From NCBI GenBank assembly GCA_947505405.1, contig CANNHR010000006.1, positions 1-41,347 on the forward strand: 41,347 bases of DNA. The letters run 5' to 3'. Shown here one piece after another: positions 31,522 to 39,937 of this stretch. Each line of letters begins with the position of its first letter. The stretch's first letter is position 1. This DNA is from Rickettsiales bacterium. Its GTDB lineage: Bacteria; Pseudomonadota; Alphaproteobacteria; Rickettsiales; Rickettsiaceae. A program made the position numbers and the translations under genes. Under the pieces are notes generated by a model, which worked only from the letters and a program-made list of their open reading frames with translations, did not search any database and had not been told where the DNA came from.

Positions 31522-31629
31522 TTATGCAAAGCTTTGCATAATCCTCCTTATGCGAAGTAAAGCGTTATGCAAAGTAAAGGGATCTGTTCCGCATAAACAA
31601 AGGACTTTGCTTTCGTTTACTTCGCATAA
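31522..31629. repeat. RIT left-end cluster of TTATGCRAAG(TAAA) motifs including a perfect 20-bp palindrome
   Basis: TTATGCAAAGCTTTGCATAA (31522-31541), TTATGCGAAGTAAA (31548-31561), TTATGCAAAGTAAA (31565-31578), inverted TTTACTTCGCATAA (31616-31629). Confidence 0.85.
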
Positions 31630-31637
31630 TGTCCAAG

Positions 31638-32654
31638 CTATTTTATTTCAGCTAGCCAAGAAAGCAGTGCCTGATCCTGATTCCAGTCAGGAAGATTGGG
31701 ATCAATCAGATCAGGGTAGGCATTTTCAATCGCCTTCCGTTTCATCTCGGTATCCGCTCTCGCATATATTTCTGTCGTTTTTAAATCAACATGCCCAAGA
31801 AAGTCACGGATGTATATGAGATTGATTCCTGCCTGCAATAAATGCATAGCTTTTGAGTGACGAAGCATATGGTTCTTCACTTTCGGAGGTACGATAGTTG
31901 ATTCTTTTCTTGCGGAAGCAACATATTTTGAGATGATATAGGCGATTCCTTCCCTTGTTAGCTTATGATGCTGATTATTGACGAACAGTGGGTACTCATT
32001 TTTCCAAGGCTTGTCAAGCTTGTTTTCCAGGAGATAATTCTGCAACAGAGAGACTGTATTCTTCATAATGGGAACTCTTCTAGTTTTATTTCCCTTTCCG
32101 GTTAGTGTGAGGACAGCAGGTGTTTGCAGAGTAACATCACAAACCCTCAGATCAATTAATTCCTGCACACGAGCTCCTGAATCGTACAAGACACTGATGA
32201 GTGTAAGATCACGCCTGCCTTTTGGTCTATGTCTATAAGGTTGTTCCAGAAGCAATTTTATGGCTTCTGGAGTCAGGTAGTCCACCACTGGCTTCTTTGC
32301 TTTTTTGATAGGAATAGCGCATATTTTTTGAAAATGAAAAATCCCGGCGGGTTCTTCTGCCTGTACATATCTAAAAAAAGAATGAATAGCAGCAAGTCGC
32401 TGGTTTCTGGTGGAGATGCTGCATTTGCGATCCGCCTCTAGCCATTCCAAAAAATCAGTAACCCATTGACTAGAAAGACCATTTAGGGTCAACCTCTCTA
32501 TTGGAAGCTTTTTCACGTCCTGGCAGTAATGAAGCAAAAGCTTAAACGTATCTCGGTAGGAATGAATGGTATTTTTGCTGACGTTTTTCTGTGTTGGTAG
32601 GTAAACAGCAAGAAAGTCTGTAAGATATTTTGCAAAATCAGTAGGTTTCATCAT
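31638..32654 (-). CDS. Tyrosine recombinase, third gene of trio (RitC-like)
   Basis: DSGARVQELIDLRV, HMLRHSKAMHLL, LGHVDLKTTEIYARAD. Confidence 0.85.
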   Translation of the reverse strand: MMKPTDFAKYLTDFLAVYLPTQKNVSKNTIHSYRDTFKLLLHYCQDVKKLPIERLTLNGLSSQWVTDFLEWLEADRKCSISTRNQRLAAIHSFFRYVQAEEPAGIFHFQKICAIPIKKAKKPVVDYLTPEAIKLLLEQPYRHRPKGRRDLTLISVLYDSGARVQELIDLRVCDVTLQTPAVLTLTGKGNKTRRVPIMKNTVSLLQNYLLENKLDKPWKNEYPLFVNNQHHKLTREGIAYIISKYVASARKESTIVPPKVKNHMLRHSKAMHLLQAGINLIYIRDFLGHVDLKTTEIYARADTEMKRKAIENAYPDLIDPNLPDWNQDQALLSWLAEIK

Positions 32655-33627
32655 TGATACCTCCTTCCAGTTGAGGAATTATATTCAAATAGTGAGTCTC
32701 TAATCTCAACATGATATCTGGGAAGACATCTGCGGTGAGGCGGAGATAATAAGCGGTGTCTTTAAATGAATCATGCCCCATATAGGTTTTAAGCACTGGA
32801 AAATATGCAGTTAGATCTTTTTCTTGAGTAACCCATTTTTTTAAGCAATGACAGGCATAAGTATGATGAAAGTCGTAGATGCGGGGACCAGTCCCCCTCC
32901 CACCATGCGAGATCTTGGCGCGCCATAAAAATCTGCGGAAGTTATGATAAAGATTTACAATCGTCATTGGTTTACCCCCAAGGGCTGGAAAATAGTAATC
33001 TTCTGCAGCAGAATGAGGATGGACTTCTTTTTCAAAATTTCGACAACGTTCCGTTAGAGAATCTGACATGGAAACAAGCCGGCTATTATCTTTTTTGGAA
33101 TGATGAATGGAGAGGATTCCATCTTCAAGATCTACATCAGCAACCTTGAGAAGCCTCGCCTCTGATGGTCTCAGTCCACACATATAAATCATGCGAAAGA
33201 TCACAGGCATAATCTGGTGGCGATATGGGCATTCGCAACTATATCGACATTTATCTGTTTCTACAAAAAACCTTGTCAGCTCAGCAATGGTATAAATATA
33301 CGGTATGTACTGGCTTTCCCTAGGGTAATATCCTTTTGGAAGGATATAAGTTTTGACTCCAACGGAATCCAGATATTTTCCAAACTGGCGCATGGTGGAG
33401 GCACGTGTGCATGGGGTTGCCTGCGCCTCATAAGTTTTTTTGCGACACCAGTCCAATACAATTTCCTTTGTAAGCACAGTCGTCTCCAGATATTTTTCCA
33501 TAATAAAGTCATCAAAGCGTTTCAAATGGCTTGCGTCGGTATCGAACTTGTATCCAATGGCTCGTTTTAGGTCTATGTAGTTTTGGAGATGATCCTTAAA
33601 AGAACTTGTGTAAAGAATGTTATTCAT
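32638..33627 (-). CDS. Tyrosine recombinase, second gene of trio (RitB-like)
   Basis: CGLRPSEARLLKVADVDL, YDFHHTYACHCL, YMGHDSFKDTAYYLRL. Confidence 0.85.
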   Translation of the reverse strand: MNNILYTSSFKDHLQNYIDLKRAIGYKFDTDASHLKRFDDFIMEKYLETTVLTKEIVLDWCRKKTYEAQATPCTRASTMRQFGKYLDSVGVKTYILPKGYYPRESQYIPYIYTIAELTRFFVETDKCRYSCECPYRHQIMPVIFRMIYMCGLRPSEARLLKVADVDLEDGILSIHHSKKDNSRLVSMSDSLTERCRNFEKEVHPHSAAEDYYFPALGGKPMTIVNLYHNFRRFLWRAKISHGGRGTGPRIYDFHHTYACHCLKKWVTQEKDLTAYFPVLKTYMGHDSFKDTAYYLRLTADVFPDIMLRLETHYLNIIPQLEGGINDETY

Positions 33628-34852
33628 GATCAGCCTCCTCAAAAGTAAGGGCGCATTCCTTTAGTTTTTGTATATCAACCTTTAGATAAACGGCTGTTGA
33701 GTCAACATCCATATGCCCAAGAATGTCTGAGATGGTGGAAAGAGGGGTGTCCTTTTCAAGGAGTATACTAGCCATGGTATGCCTGAGAGAATGCATTCCT
33801 CTTCTTTTTTTCAAAGTGGGAAGATGCGCCAACTCCATGTATCTCTTAATCAGCTGAGATAAATGATCACCTTCTGAAAAGGCACCAAAAGGTGCCATGT
33901 GTTTTACAAATAGGTAGGGGCAGTCTATTTTAGGGCGACCATATTTAAGATAATCAATCACAGCCCATCCCACTTCTTGCGTCAACGGAAGAGAGAGGGG
34001 AGTTCTTGTCTTAGATTGGATAAAAACTAGCTTTTTCTCTTCCCAATGAAAATGTTCCATTGTTAGAGATTTAATATCTGTGCAACGCATCCCTAAACAA
34101 CAAGCTAGGAGGATTATGGCATAATCTCGTTTACCTTTTGGGCTTCCCCTGTCAATGGCTGCAATCAGTTTGTGCAGCTCATCTTTTGTCCATACAGATG
34201 GAATACGGGTCTGCTTTCTTGCCTGAACCATGGGGATTTTCGTGGCAAAATCAGTCTGAATTTCTCCTATATCTAAAAGAAAACGCAAGAAAGCCCGCAG
34301 AGAGCAAATAACCTGCTCTACGGTCTTATACGTATAGCCGGCCAATGTTTTAATATAAGCATGGATCAATGGCAGATTGAGATCTCTGTAGTCCGTAACC
34401 TTGTGCGAAGCCAGATAGTCCATAAACCTAGCAGATTGCTTAATGTAATGGTCTGTTGTGACCTTAGAGTACTCCTTGCTCAAACAATATGATTTAAATC
34501 GATTGTTGAGAGCAATAAGGCTTGGTTCTGTAAGGATTTCCTTGTGCTTGTAGTATCGACGTAAAATGGTATGGTGCAGCTGAAAATCCCCAATCATTCT
34601 AATGACGCGCAGATTCTGAGCATTCGATTGTGAGAGCGTACGATTAAAATCTTTCTCCAAAATATGAAAGTGCTTTTCAACGAAATCCATGCCTAAACGC
34701 TCAGAATAGAATATCTCGCCTCGTTCCTGCGCGAATTGAAGTAACATCCTCCATCGTCTACGATAGAATTGCATAGTTGCATTATTATAGTGAAGTCGTA
34801 GCATTTCCTGCTCTATATTACTTAGCAGTTCGGTCAATGGCTTTTTTTGCAT
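33620..34852 (-). CDS. Tyrosine recombinase, first gene of trio (RitA-like)
   Basis: CLGMRCTDIKSLTMEHF, HSLRHTMASILLEKD, LGHMDVDSTAVYLKVD. Confidence 0.85.
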   Translation of the reverse strand: MQKKPLTELLSNIEQEMLRLHYNNATMQFYRRRWRMLLQFAQERGEIFYSERLGMDFVEKHFHILEKDFNRTLSQSNAQNLRVIRMIGDFQLHHTILRRYYKHKEILTEPSLIALNNRFKSYCLSKEYSKVTTDHYIKQSARFMDYLASHKVTDYRDLNLPLIHAYIKTLAGYTYKTVEQVICSLRAFLRFLLDIGEIQTDFATKIPMVQARKQTRIPSVWTKDELHKLIAAIDRGSPKGKRDYAIILLACCLGMRCTDIKSLTMEHFHWEEKKLVFIQSKTRTPLSLPLTQEVGWAVIDYLKYGRPKIDCPYLFVKHMAPFGAFSEGDHLSQLIKRYMELAHLPTLKKRRGMHSLRHTMASILLEKDTPLSTISDILGHMDVDSTAVYLKVDIQKLKECALTFEEADHE

Positions 34853-34910
34853 AATTATTGTCTCCTAATATGATTATCGGAGCATTAAGCTCCTTCATCA
34901 TCTTAGGATA

Positions 34911-34992
34911 TTATGCGAAGTAAAATACTGTAAAATCTTGGAGTTAATAGGGATTTGACCGGTTACTTTGCATAATTACTTTCTTCGCATAA
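34911..34992. repeat. RIT right-end cluster of the same motif
   Basis: TTATGCGAAGTAAA (34911-34924), inverted TTACTTTGCATAA (34963-34975), inverted CTTCGCATAA (34983-34992). Confidence 0.85.
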
Positions 34993-35658
34993 GGTGGGGT
35001 GATTAGTCCATTACTTGCGAATATCTATCTTCATTATGTACTAGACTTGTGGTTTAAGAAAGAAATTACACCACAGGCAAAGGGACACATGGAGCTAATA
35101 CGGTACTGTGATGACTTTGTAGTATGTTGTGAAAGTGAGAAAGATGCAAAGAGTTTTCTAGAGCTGCCTACATACAAGGTTAGAAAAGTTTGGTCTACAG
35201 GTATCAGAAGATAAGACTAAAGTTCTTAAATTTGGACGACAAGTTGGAAACAAGCTCAGAGAAACAAAGAAAAGGTAGAAACTTTTAACTTTCTTGGGTT
35301 TACGCATTATTGCGGTAAGAGTAGACAAGGATATTTCGTTATTGGTCATAAGACTAGTAAAGAAAATCTTTGTCGGAAGCTTAAAGAAACTAAGGAATGG
35401 TTAAAGAATATACGTAATAAGTTGCGTCTTAAAGAATGGTGGCCAGTACTTAAATCTAAATTAACAGGACATTATAATTATTTTGGAGTGAGTGGTAATT
35501 ATCGCTGTCTTTCTAAGTTTTATCAGTCCATCTTTTGGATGGTATTCAAGTGGATAAATCGTCGCAGTCAGAAAAAGAGTATGAATGTCGAACAATATCA
35601 AAATTATCTACAGTGGAATCCACTACCGACACCGAGGATATGTTATGCAATGTATTAA
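34992..35658 (+). pseudogene. ltrA: Group II intron RT, fragment 3 (with further frameshifts)
   Basis: [19 protein letters not shown]...[10 protein letters not shown]..., then frame changes near 35175 and 35265; ends LTGHYNYFGVSGN...WNPLPTPRICYAMY*. Confidence 0.85.
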
Positions 35659-35906
35659 TTCTAGCTTTTATAGTGAATGTTTCATTGAAGAGCCGTGTGC
35701 GGGAAAATCGCAAGCACGGTTCTGTGGGGGTTACCATAACATGGAAACTAATTTCAATTTTAATATGGAGTAAATGTTATGGTTTCTACCCGACATAATT
35801 TGATTGTAGTTATTTAGCAATGCCGAATATAAGAAATAAAAAAAACATTTGTATTTTGTTCATTGTTAGTATATACTTGTTTATACAAAATAAATTGAGT
35901 TTTACA

Positions 35907-36143
35907 ATGAATACACAAGTTCAAAAATGGGGGAATAGCTTAGGCGTAAGGATTCCTAAAAACTTAGCCCAAAAATTAAATTTACATTCTGGTTCACAAA
36001 TTGAATTGATTGCTAAAGATCATCATCTTATTATTACTAAATCTCATTCTGAGTTAGATACACTGCTAGATCGCATTAATACGAATAATTGTCATCATGA
36101 GAGCTTTAACGATGATCATAGCGTTGGAAATGAATCATGGTAA
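35907..36143 (+). CDS. mazE: MazE/AbrB-type antitoxin
   Basis: MNTQVQKWGNSLGVRIPKNLAQKLNLHSGSQIEL, typical MazE N-terminus. Confidence 0.85.
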   Translation: MNTQVQKWGNSLGVRIPKNLAQKLNLHSGSQIELIAKDHHLIITKSHSELDTLLDRINTNNCHHESFNDDHSVGNESW

Positions 36144-36472
36144 AGTATATTCCCGATCGTGGTGATATTGTATGGCTTAATTTCGAACCTCAAAAAGGTA
36201 ATGAAATTACAAAAACTAGACCAGCTTTAGTTATATCGCCTAAGAAATATAATGCTAAAACTAATCTTGCTGTTTTTATGCCTATTACAAGCCATGTAAA
36301 AGGCTATCCATTTGAAATTGTAGTCAATATTAACAATAAAGCTGGTGCGATATTGTGTGACCAAGTACGCTCTCTAGATTGGAAAGAACGCAAAGTAGTT
36401 AAAATGTCGCAATTAGATCAAAAGCTTTTAGAAGAAGCCATTTCAAAACTACGCCTACTCTTAGAGGGTTAA
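36137..36472 (+). CDS. mazF: MazF/PemK-type endoribonuclease toxin
   Basis: PDRGDIVWLNFEPQKGNEITKTRPALVISP...GAILCDQVRSLDW; overlaps mazE by 7 bp. Confidence 0.9.
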   Translation: MVKYIPDRGDIVWLNFEPQKGNEITKTRPALVISPKKYNAKTNLAVFMPITSHVKGYPFEIVVNINNKAGAILCDQVRSLDWKERKVVKMSQLDQKLLEEAISKLRLLLEG

Positions 36473-36735
36473 ATACAGATTGCCTTTAGGCCTCCAGTTA
36501 AGGAACTTGCGTGCTTTTTAGCCCTAATGTTGTCAAACATTTCTTTCACTTGAGATATATTTAGTAAATTCAGTAGCCTTATGTGCTGGCGCGCTAGGCG
36601 CGAAGCCTATCTACAATAGGTGAGTGACAAGTAACAACGCACAAAATAGCTAATCAATTTAGTATAAACTTGCAAATTTATATTTACTATACTACAATGT
36701 TTATGTTTGTTAATAAATTTATTTATCGATTAGTA

Positions 36736-37458
36736 ATGAAGCAGAACTTAAGAGTTTTGATACTTATATCTCTTATTTTCGGTTCAACCTCCGTGTTTGC
36801 AGGAGTGGACCGTGAGCTACTAGAATCAAAAAAATGCTCTAGCATGTTTTCTTATTTTGAAAATAGATATAACTTACCAAAAGATATTTTACATTCAATT
36901 TCTTTGCAAGAAACTCAGAAATCTCACTCTAGGCATAAGATTGGGGTTGTTTGGCCTTGGACAATAAATGTCGAAGGCAAAGGATTTCATTTTAGAACAA
37001 AAAGAGACGCAATCAGATTTGTAAAAGATCAAATGGCTGAAGGCAAGGCAAGCATTGATGTTGGTTGTATGCAGATTAATTTAAAACATCACCCTGATGC
37101 TTTTACGTCGCTTGATCAAGCACTATCGCCAAGAAGAAATATCGCTTATGCAGCCCAGTTACTTCAAAGTCACTATAACAGACTAGGAAATTGGAATAAG
37201 GCTGTAGGTCACTACCATTCAGGTACGCATGATAGAGCTAGCAATTATCAGGCAAGTGTTAATAGAATAAATAATAAAATGGTAACTTATAAGCAAGACC
37301 TTCATCGCTATGCCTACGGCCTTGAATATAGAGAACCACGTAATCTAGGTAATACTAAAAATAGAAGCATGAAATCGAAATATCTGAGGATGAGTAAAGT
37401 TGAGGTAAGGGTAGGTAGAATTAAGAATAACGATTTATTCCGTAAGGTTCAACGCTAG
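36736..37458 (+). CDS. Lytic transglycosylase (second SLT-like gene)
   Basis: NLPKDILHSISLQET, SIDVGCMQINLKHHP, NIAYAAQLLQSHYNRLGNWNKAVGHYHSG; signal peptide. Confidence 0.8.
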   Translation: MKQNLRVLILISLIFGSTSVFAGVDRELLESKKCSSMFSYFENRYNLPKDILHSISLQETQKSHSRHKIGVVWPWTINVEGKGFHFRTKRDAIRFVKDQMAEGKASIDVGCMQINLKHHPDAFTSLDQALSPRRNIAYAAQLLQSHYNRLGNWNKAVGHYHSGTHDRASNYQASVNRINNKMVTYKQDLHRYAYGLEYREPRNLGNTKNRSMKSKYLRMSKVEVRVGRIKNNDLFRKVQR

Positions 37459-37460
37459 AC

Positions 37461-38231
37461 ATGTTTAATACGCCCACGATAGAACGTAACCGCAAAAAAT
37501 CTAGAAACATTTTACACGAATCACCTTTTCACAAATTCATATGCGAAGACATGCTCGATCGTCTTGAACCGATAGATCGTGAGTTTAGTAAAATATTACT
37601 AATTAATCCAATTCTTGAAGATATTTTCACCAAAACTCTGCATAAAAAATATTCTGATCATAAATTAACTATCATTGAATCAACTGATCAAAAGGGCGTG
37701 ATTGATCAAAAATTTGATTTGATAATTTTTCCTTTTGGTTTGCACTGGATATCAAATGTGCAGAAGTTTTTAAAACAGATATATGAAATCCTTGAGCCAA
37801 CTGGAATCTTTATTTGTAATTTTCCAGGTGGTGGCACATTGGCACGTTTGCGGCGAAAACTAGTAGAACTTGAATCAAAAACTTCAGGAGTGCATGTTCC
37901 CCATATCTCACCCTTTATTCAATTTGAGCATATGACACCTTTGCTCGGGCAAGCTGGTTTTGCAGAAAACATTATCGATATGGAATCTCTTGAACTTGAA
38001 TATGAAACTCCCGTATCACTTATGAAAGCGCTAAAAATTGCTGGCCAATCCAATAGCCTTAAGAACGGAATTTCTTACTCTATAACAAAAGACATGTATC
38101 AGGAACTTATGGTCATTCAAGATAAACCATTTATAGACCACGTAAATCTAATAAGTTTGATCTCAAGCAAAACGAAACGAAGCATAAAACTACTAAAAGA
38201 ACATTTTAATCCTATTGAAAATAAAACCTAA
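37461..38231 (+). CDS. BioC/NDUFAF5-like methyltransferase
   Basis: 256 aa; FDLIIFPFGLHWISNVQKFLKQIYEILEPTGIFICNFPGGGTL pattern. Confidence 0.65.
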   Translation: MFNTPTIERNRKKSRNILHESPFHKFICEDMLDRLEPIDREFSKILLINPILEDIFTKTLHKKYSDHKLTIIESTDQKGVIDQKFDLIIFPFGLHWISNVQKFLKQIYEILEPTGIFICNFPGGGTLARLRRKLVELESKTSGVHVPHISPFIQFEHMTPLLGQAGFAENIIDMESLELEYETPVSLMKALKIAGQSNSLKNGISYSITKDMYQELMVIQDKPFIDHVNLISLISSKTKRSIKLLKEHFNPIENKT

Positions 38232-38374
38232 ACAAATTCCTATTAATTAGGTTTTAGCACTCGTGTTTCTCGTAATTTTAAACTTGCTTTGTACTTCGCT
38301 TTTTCTTGTCATTGGATTATTTCATGTGCTATCATTTGGTGGTTGAATTTGTAATCATATAAGAAATTAGAATT

Positions 38375-39772
38375 ATGCAAGAGTTTGATTTAGTTGTTAT
38401 TGGTGGTGGTCCTGGTGGTTATACTGGAGCGATAAGAGCTGCGCAGCTTGGAATGAAAGTAGCTTGTGTTGAGAAACGCAAGACTCTAGGAGGGACGTGT
38501 TTGAATGTTGGTTGTATACCATCCAAAGCATTACTAAATTTTTCTGAAAAATATGAGGATGCTAGAGAACATTTTGCGGACATAGGCATCAATACAAGCG
38601 TCAAGCTTGATTTAGAGAAGATGTTGGCTAAGAAGAATAAAGTTGTAGATGATCTATGCAAAGGAATTGAGTCGCTTTTTGCCAAGAATAAAATTACTAA
38701 ACTTGTTGGTACTGGTAAAATTCTTGATAAAAATACGGTTGAGATTATCAATGGAGCCGGTCTTGAGAAAATTAAAACGAAATACATCTTAATTGCTACG
38801 GGCTCAGAAGTCATTGACGTTCCTGGTGTAACTGTTGATGAGAAAACAATAGTTTCTTCAACTGGAGCTTTATCATTATCAAAAGTACCAAAAGATCTTG
38901 TAGTAATTGGAGGCGGGTACATAGGTCTCGAACTAGGTTCCGTTTGGAGAAGACTCGGCAGCAAGGTAACTGTGATAGAATTTGCTGATCGTATTGTGCC
39001 AGCGCTTGATGGCGAAATTGGTAAATCATTCCACAAAATTTTAGAAAAGCAGGGCTTTAACTTCATGCTAAGCACAAAGGTACTCAAAGCAGAAAAAAAA
39101 GGTAGTAGCGTGACTATAACCGTAAGCGGCATTAGTGACTCGAAGCAATCTCAAATTTCTTGTGATGTAGTGCTTGTGTCAGTCGGCCGAAGGCCCAATA
39201 CTGATGGACTTGGGTTGAAGGAGGTCGGCATTGCTTTGGACGAGCGTGCTAGAGTTAACGTGAATGATCATTTTCAAACTAATATATCAAATATATATGC
39301 TATTGGCGATGTGATTAGAGGTCCAATGCTAGCACACAAAGCTGAAGAAGAAGCTACAGCTGCTGTTGAGATTATGAATGGACAGGCTGGACATGTAAAT
39401 TACAAACTTATACCTGGTGTGGTTTATACTCACCCTGAAGTAGCATCAGTAGGTGAAACAGAGGAAGATTTGAAAAAAAATGGCGTAGATTATAAAGTTG
39501 GCAAATTCCCATTTTTAGCTAATTCACGCGCTAGAAGTATCGGTGACACTGACGGTATGGTTAAGCTTCTTGCATGCGCAAAAACGGATCGGGTCCTTGG
39601 AGCTCATATTATCGGTCCTGATGCGGGCACGTTAATTGGCGAAGTTGTAGCTTATATGGAATTTGGTGGCGCCTCTGAAGATATAGCAAGAACTTGTCAC
39701 GCTCATCCAACTTTGAATGAAGCGATAAAAGAAGCAGCTCTTGCAATCGATAAAAGAACGATCAATTTATAG
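38375..39772 (+). CDS. lpdA: Dihydrolipoyl dehydrogenase
   Basis: VVIGGGPGGYTGAIRAAQLG, redox motif GGTCLNVGCIPSKALL, HAHPTLNEAIKEAAL. Confidence 0.95.
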   Translation: MQEFDLVVIGGGPGGYTGAIRAAQLGMKVACVEKRKTLGGTCLNVGCIPSKALLNFSEKYEDAREHFADIGINTSVKLDLEKMLAKKNKVVDDLCKGIESLFAKNKITKLVGTGKILDKNTVEIINGAGLEKIKTKYILIATGSEVIDVPGVTVDEKTIVSSTGALSLSKVPKDLVVIGGGYIGLELGSVWRRLGSKVTVIEFADRIVPALDGEIGKSFHKILEKQGFNFMLSTKVLKAEKKGSSVTITVSGISDSKQSQISCDVVLVSVGRRPNTDGLGLKEVGIALDERARVNVNDHFQTNISNIYAIGDVIRGPMLAHKAEEEATAAVEIMNGQAGHVNYKLIPGVVYTHPEVASVGETEEDLKKNGVDYKVGKFPFLANSRARSIGDTDGMVKLLACAKTDRVLGAHIIGPDAGTLIGEVVAYMEFGGASEDIARTCHAHPTLNEAIKEAALAIDKRTINL

Positions 39773-39793
39773 TTTGTTTTAAGATTAGTGTAT

Positions 39794-39937
39794 TAGACCT
39801 CTTGCATAACCTAGAAATAGTTGAGAAATTTTTAGGAAAAATGCAGACGAGGATCGCAGTGTACTTTAGTACATGAGAACCGGAGTCAAATTTTGACGAC
39901 AAAATTACCAACCAGAATAGGTTATGCAAGAGGTCTA
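39794..39937. mobile_element. MITE-like element with perfect terminal inverted repeats
   Basis: TAGACCTCTTGCATAACCT...AGGTTATGCAAGAGGTCTA: 19-bp perfect TIRs, about 144 bp, no full ORF. Confidence 0.8.

Larger units (their letters stand above)
31522..34990 (-). mobile_element. RIT (recombinases-in-trio) element
   Basis: Three overlapping tyrosine-recombinase ORFs in one orientation, terminal TTATGCRAAG motifs, flanked by AAGGTGGG (31514-31521 and 34991-34998). Confidence 0.9.
27918..35794 (+). mobile_element. Group II intron, interrupted by two other mobile elements
   Basis: 5' end GTGCGCCAAGCAAAGTGCG; intron RT ORF; domain V-like GAGCCGTGTGCGGGAAAATCGCAAGCACGGTTC at about 35690-35722; domain VI-like stem ACCATAACAT/ATGTTATGGT; 3' end CTACCCGAC. 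Without the inserts it is about 1.93 kb, a normal size. Confidence 0.85.

Noticed and set aside
31378-31560. 60-aa ORF as an independent gene
   Set aside because: It is the middle fragment of the intron RT followed by RIT end sequence.
36560-36620. GC-rich stretch ggcgcgctaggcgcgaagcc as an attachment site
   Set aside because: No matching copy seen at the other side of the element; unsupported.
38419-39132. 237-aa minus-strand ORF
   Set aside because: Antisense shadow of lpdA, low-complexity Ser/Leu composition.
31521-39936. Shared GGTTATGCAA between the RIT end and the MITE terminal repeat
   Set aside because: Only about 10 bp; the rest of the termini differ. Probably coincidence.
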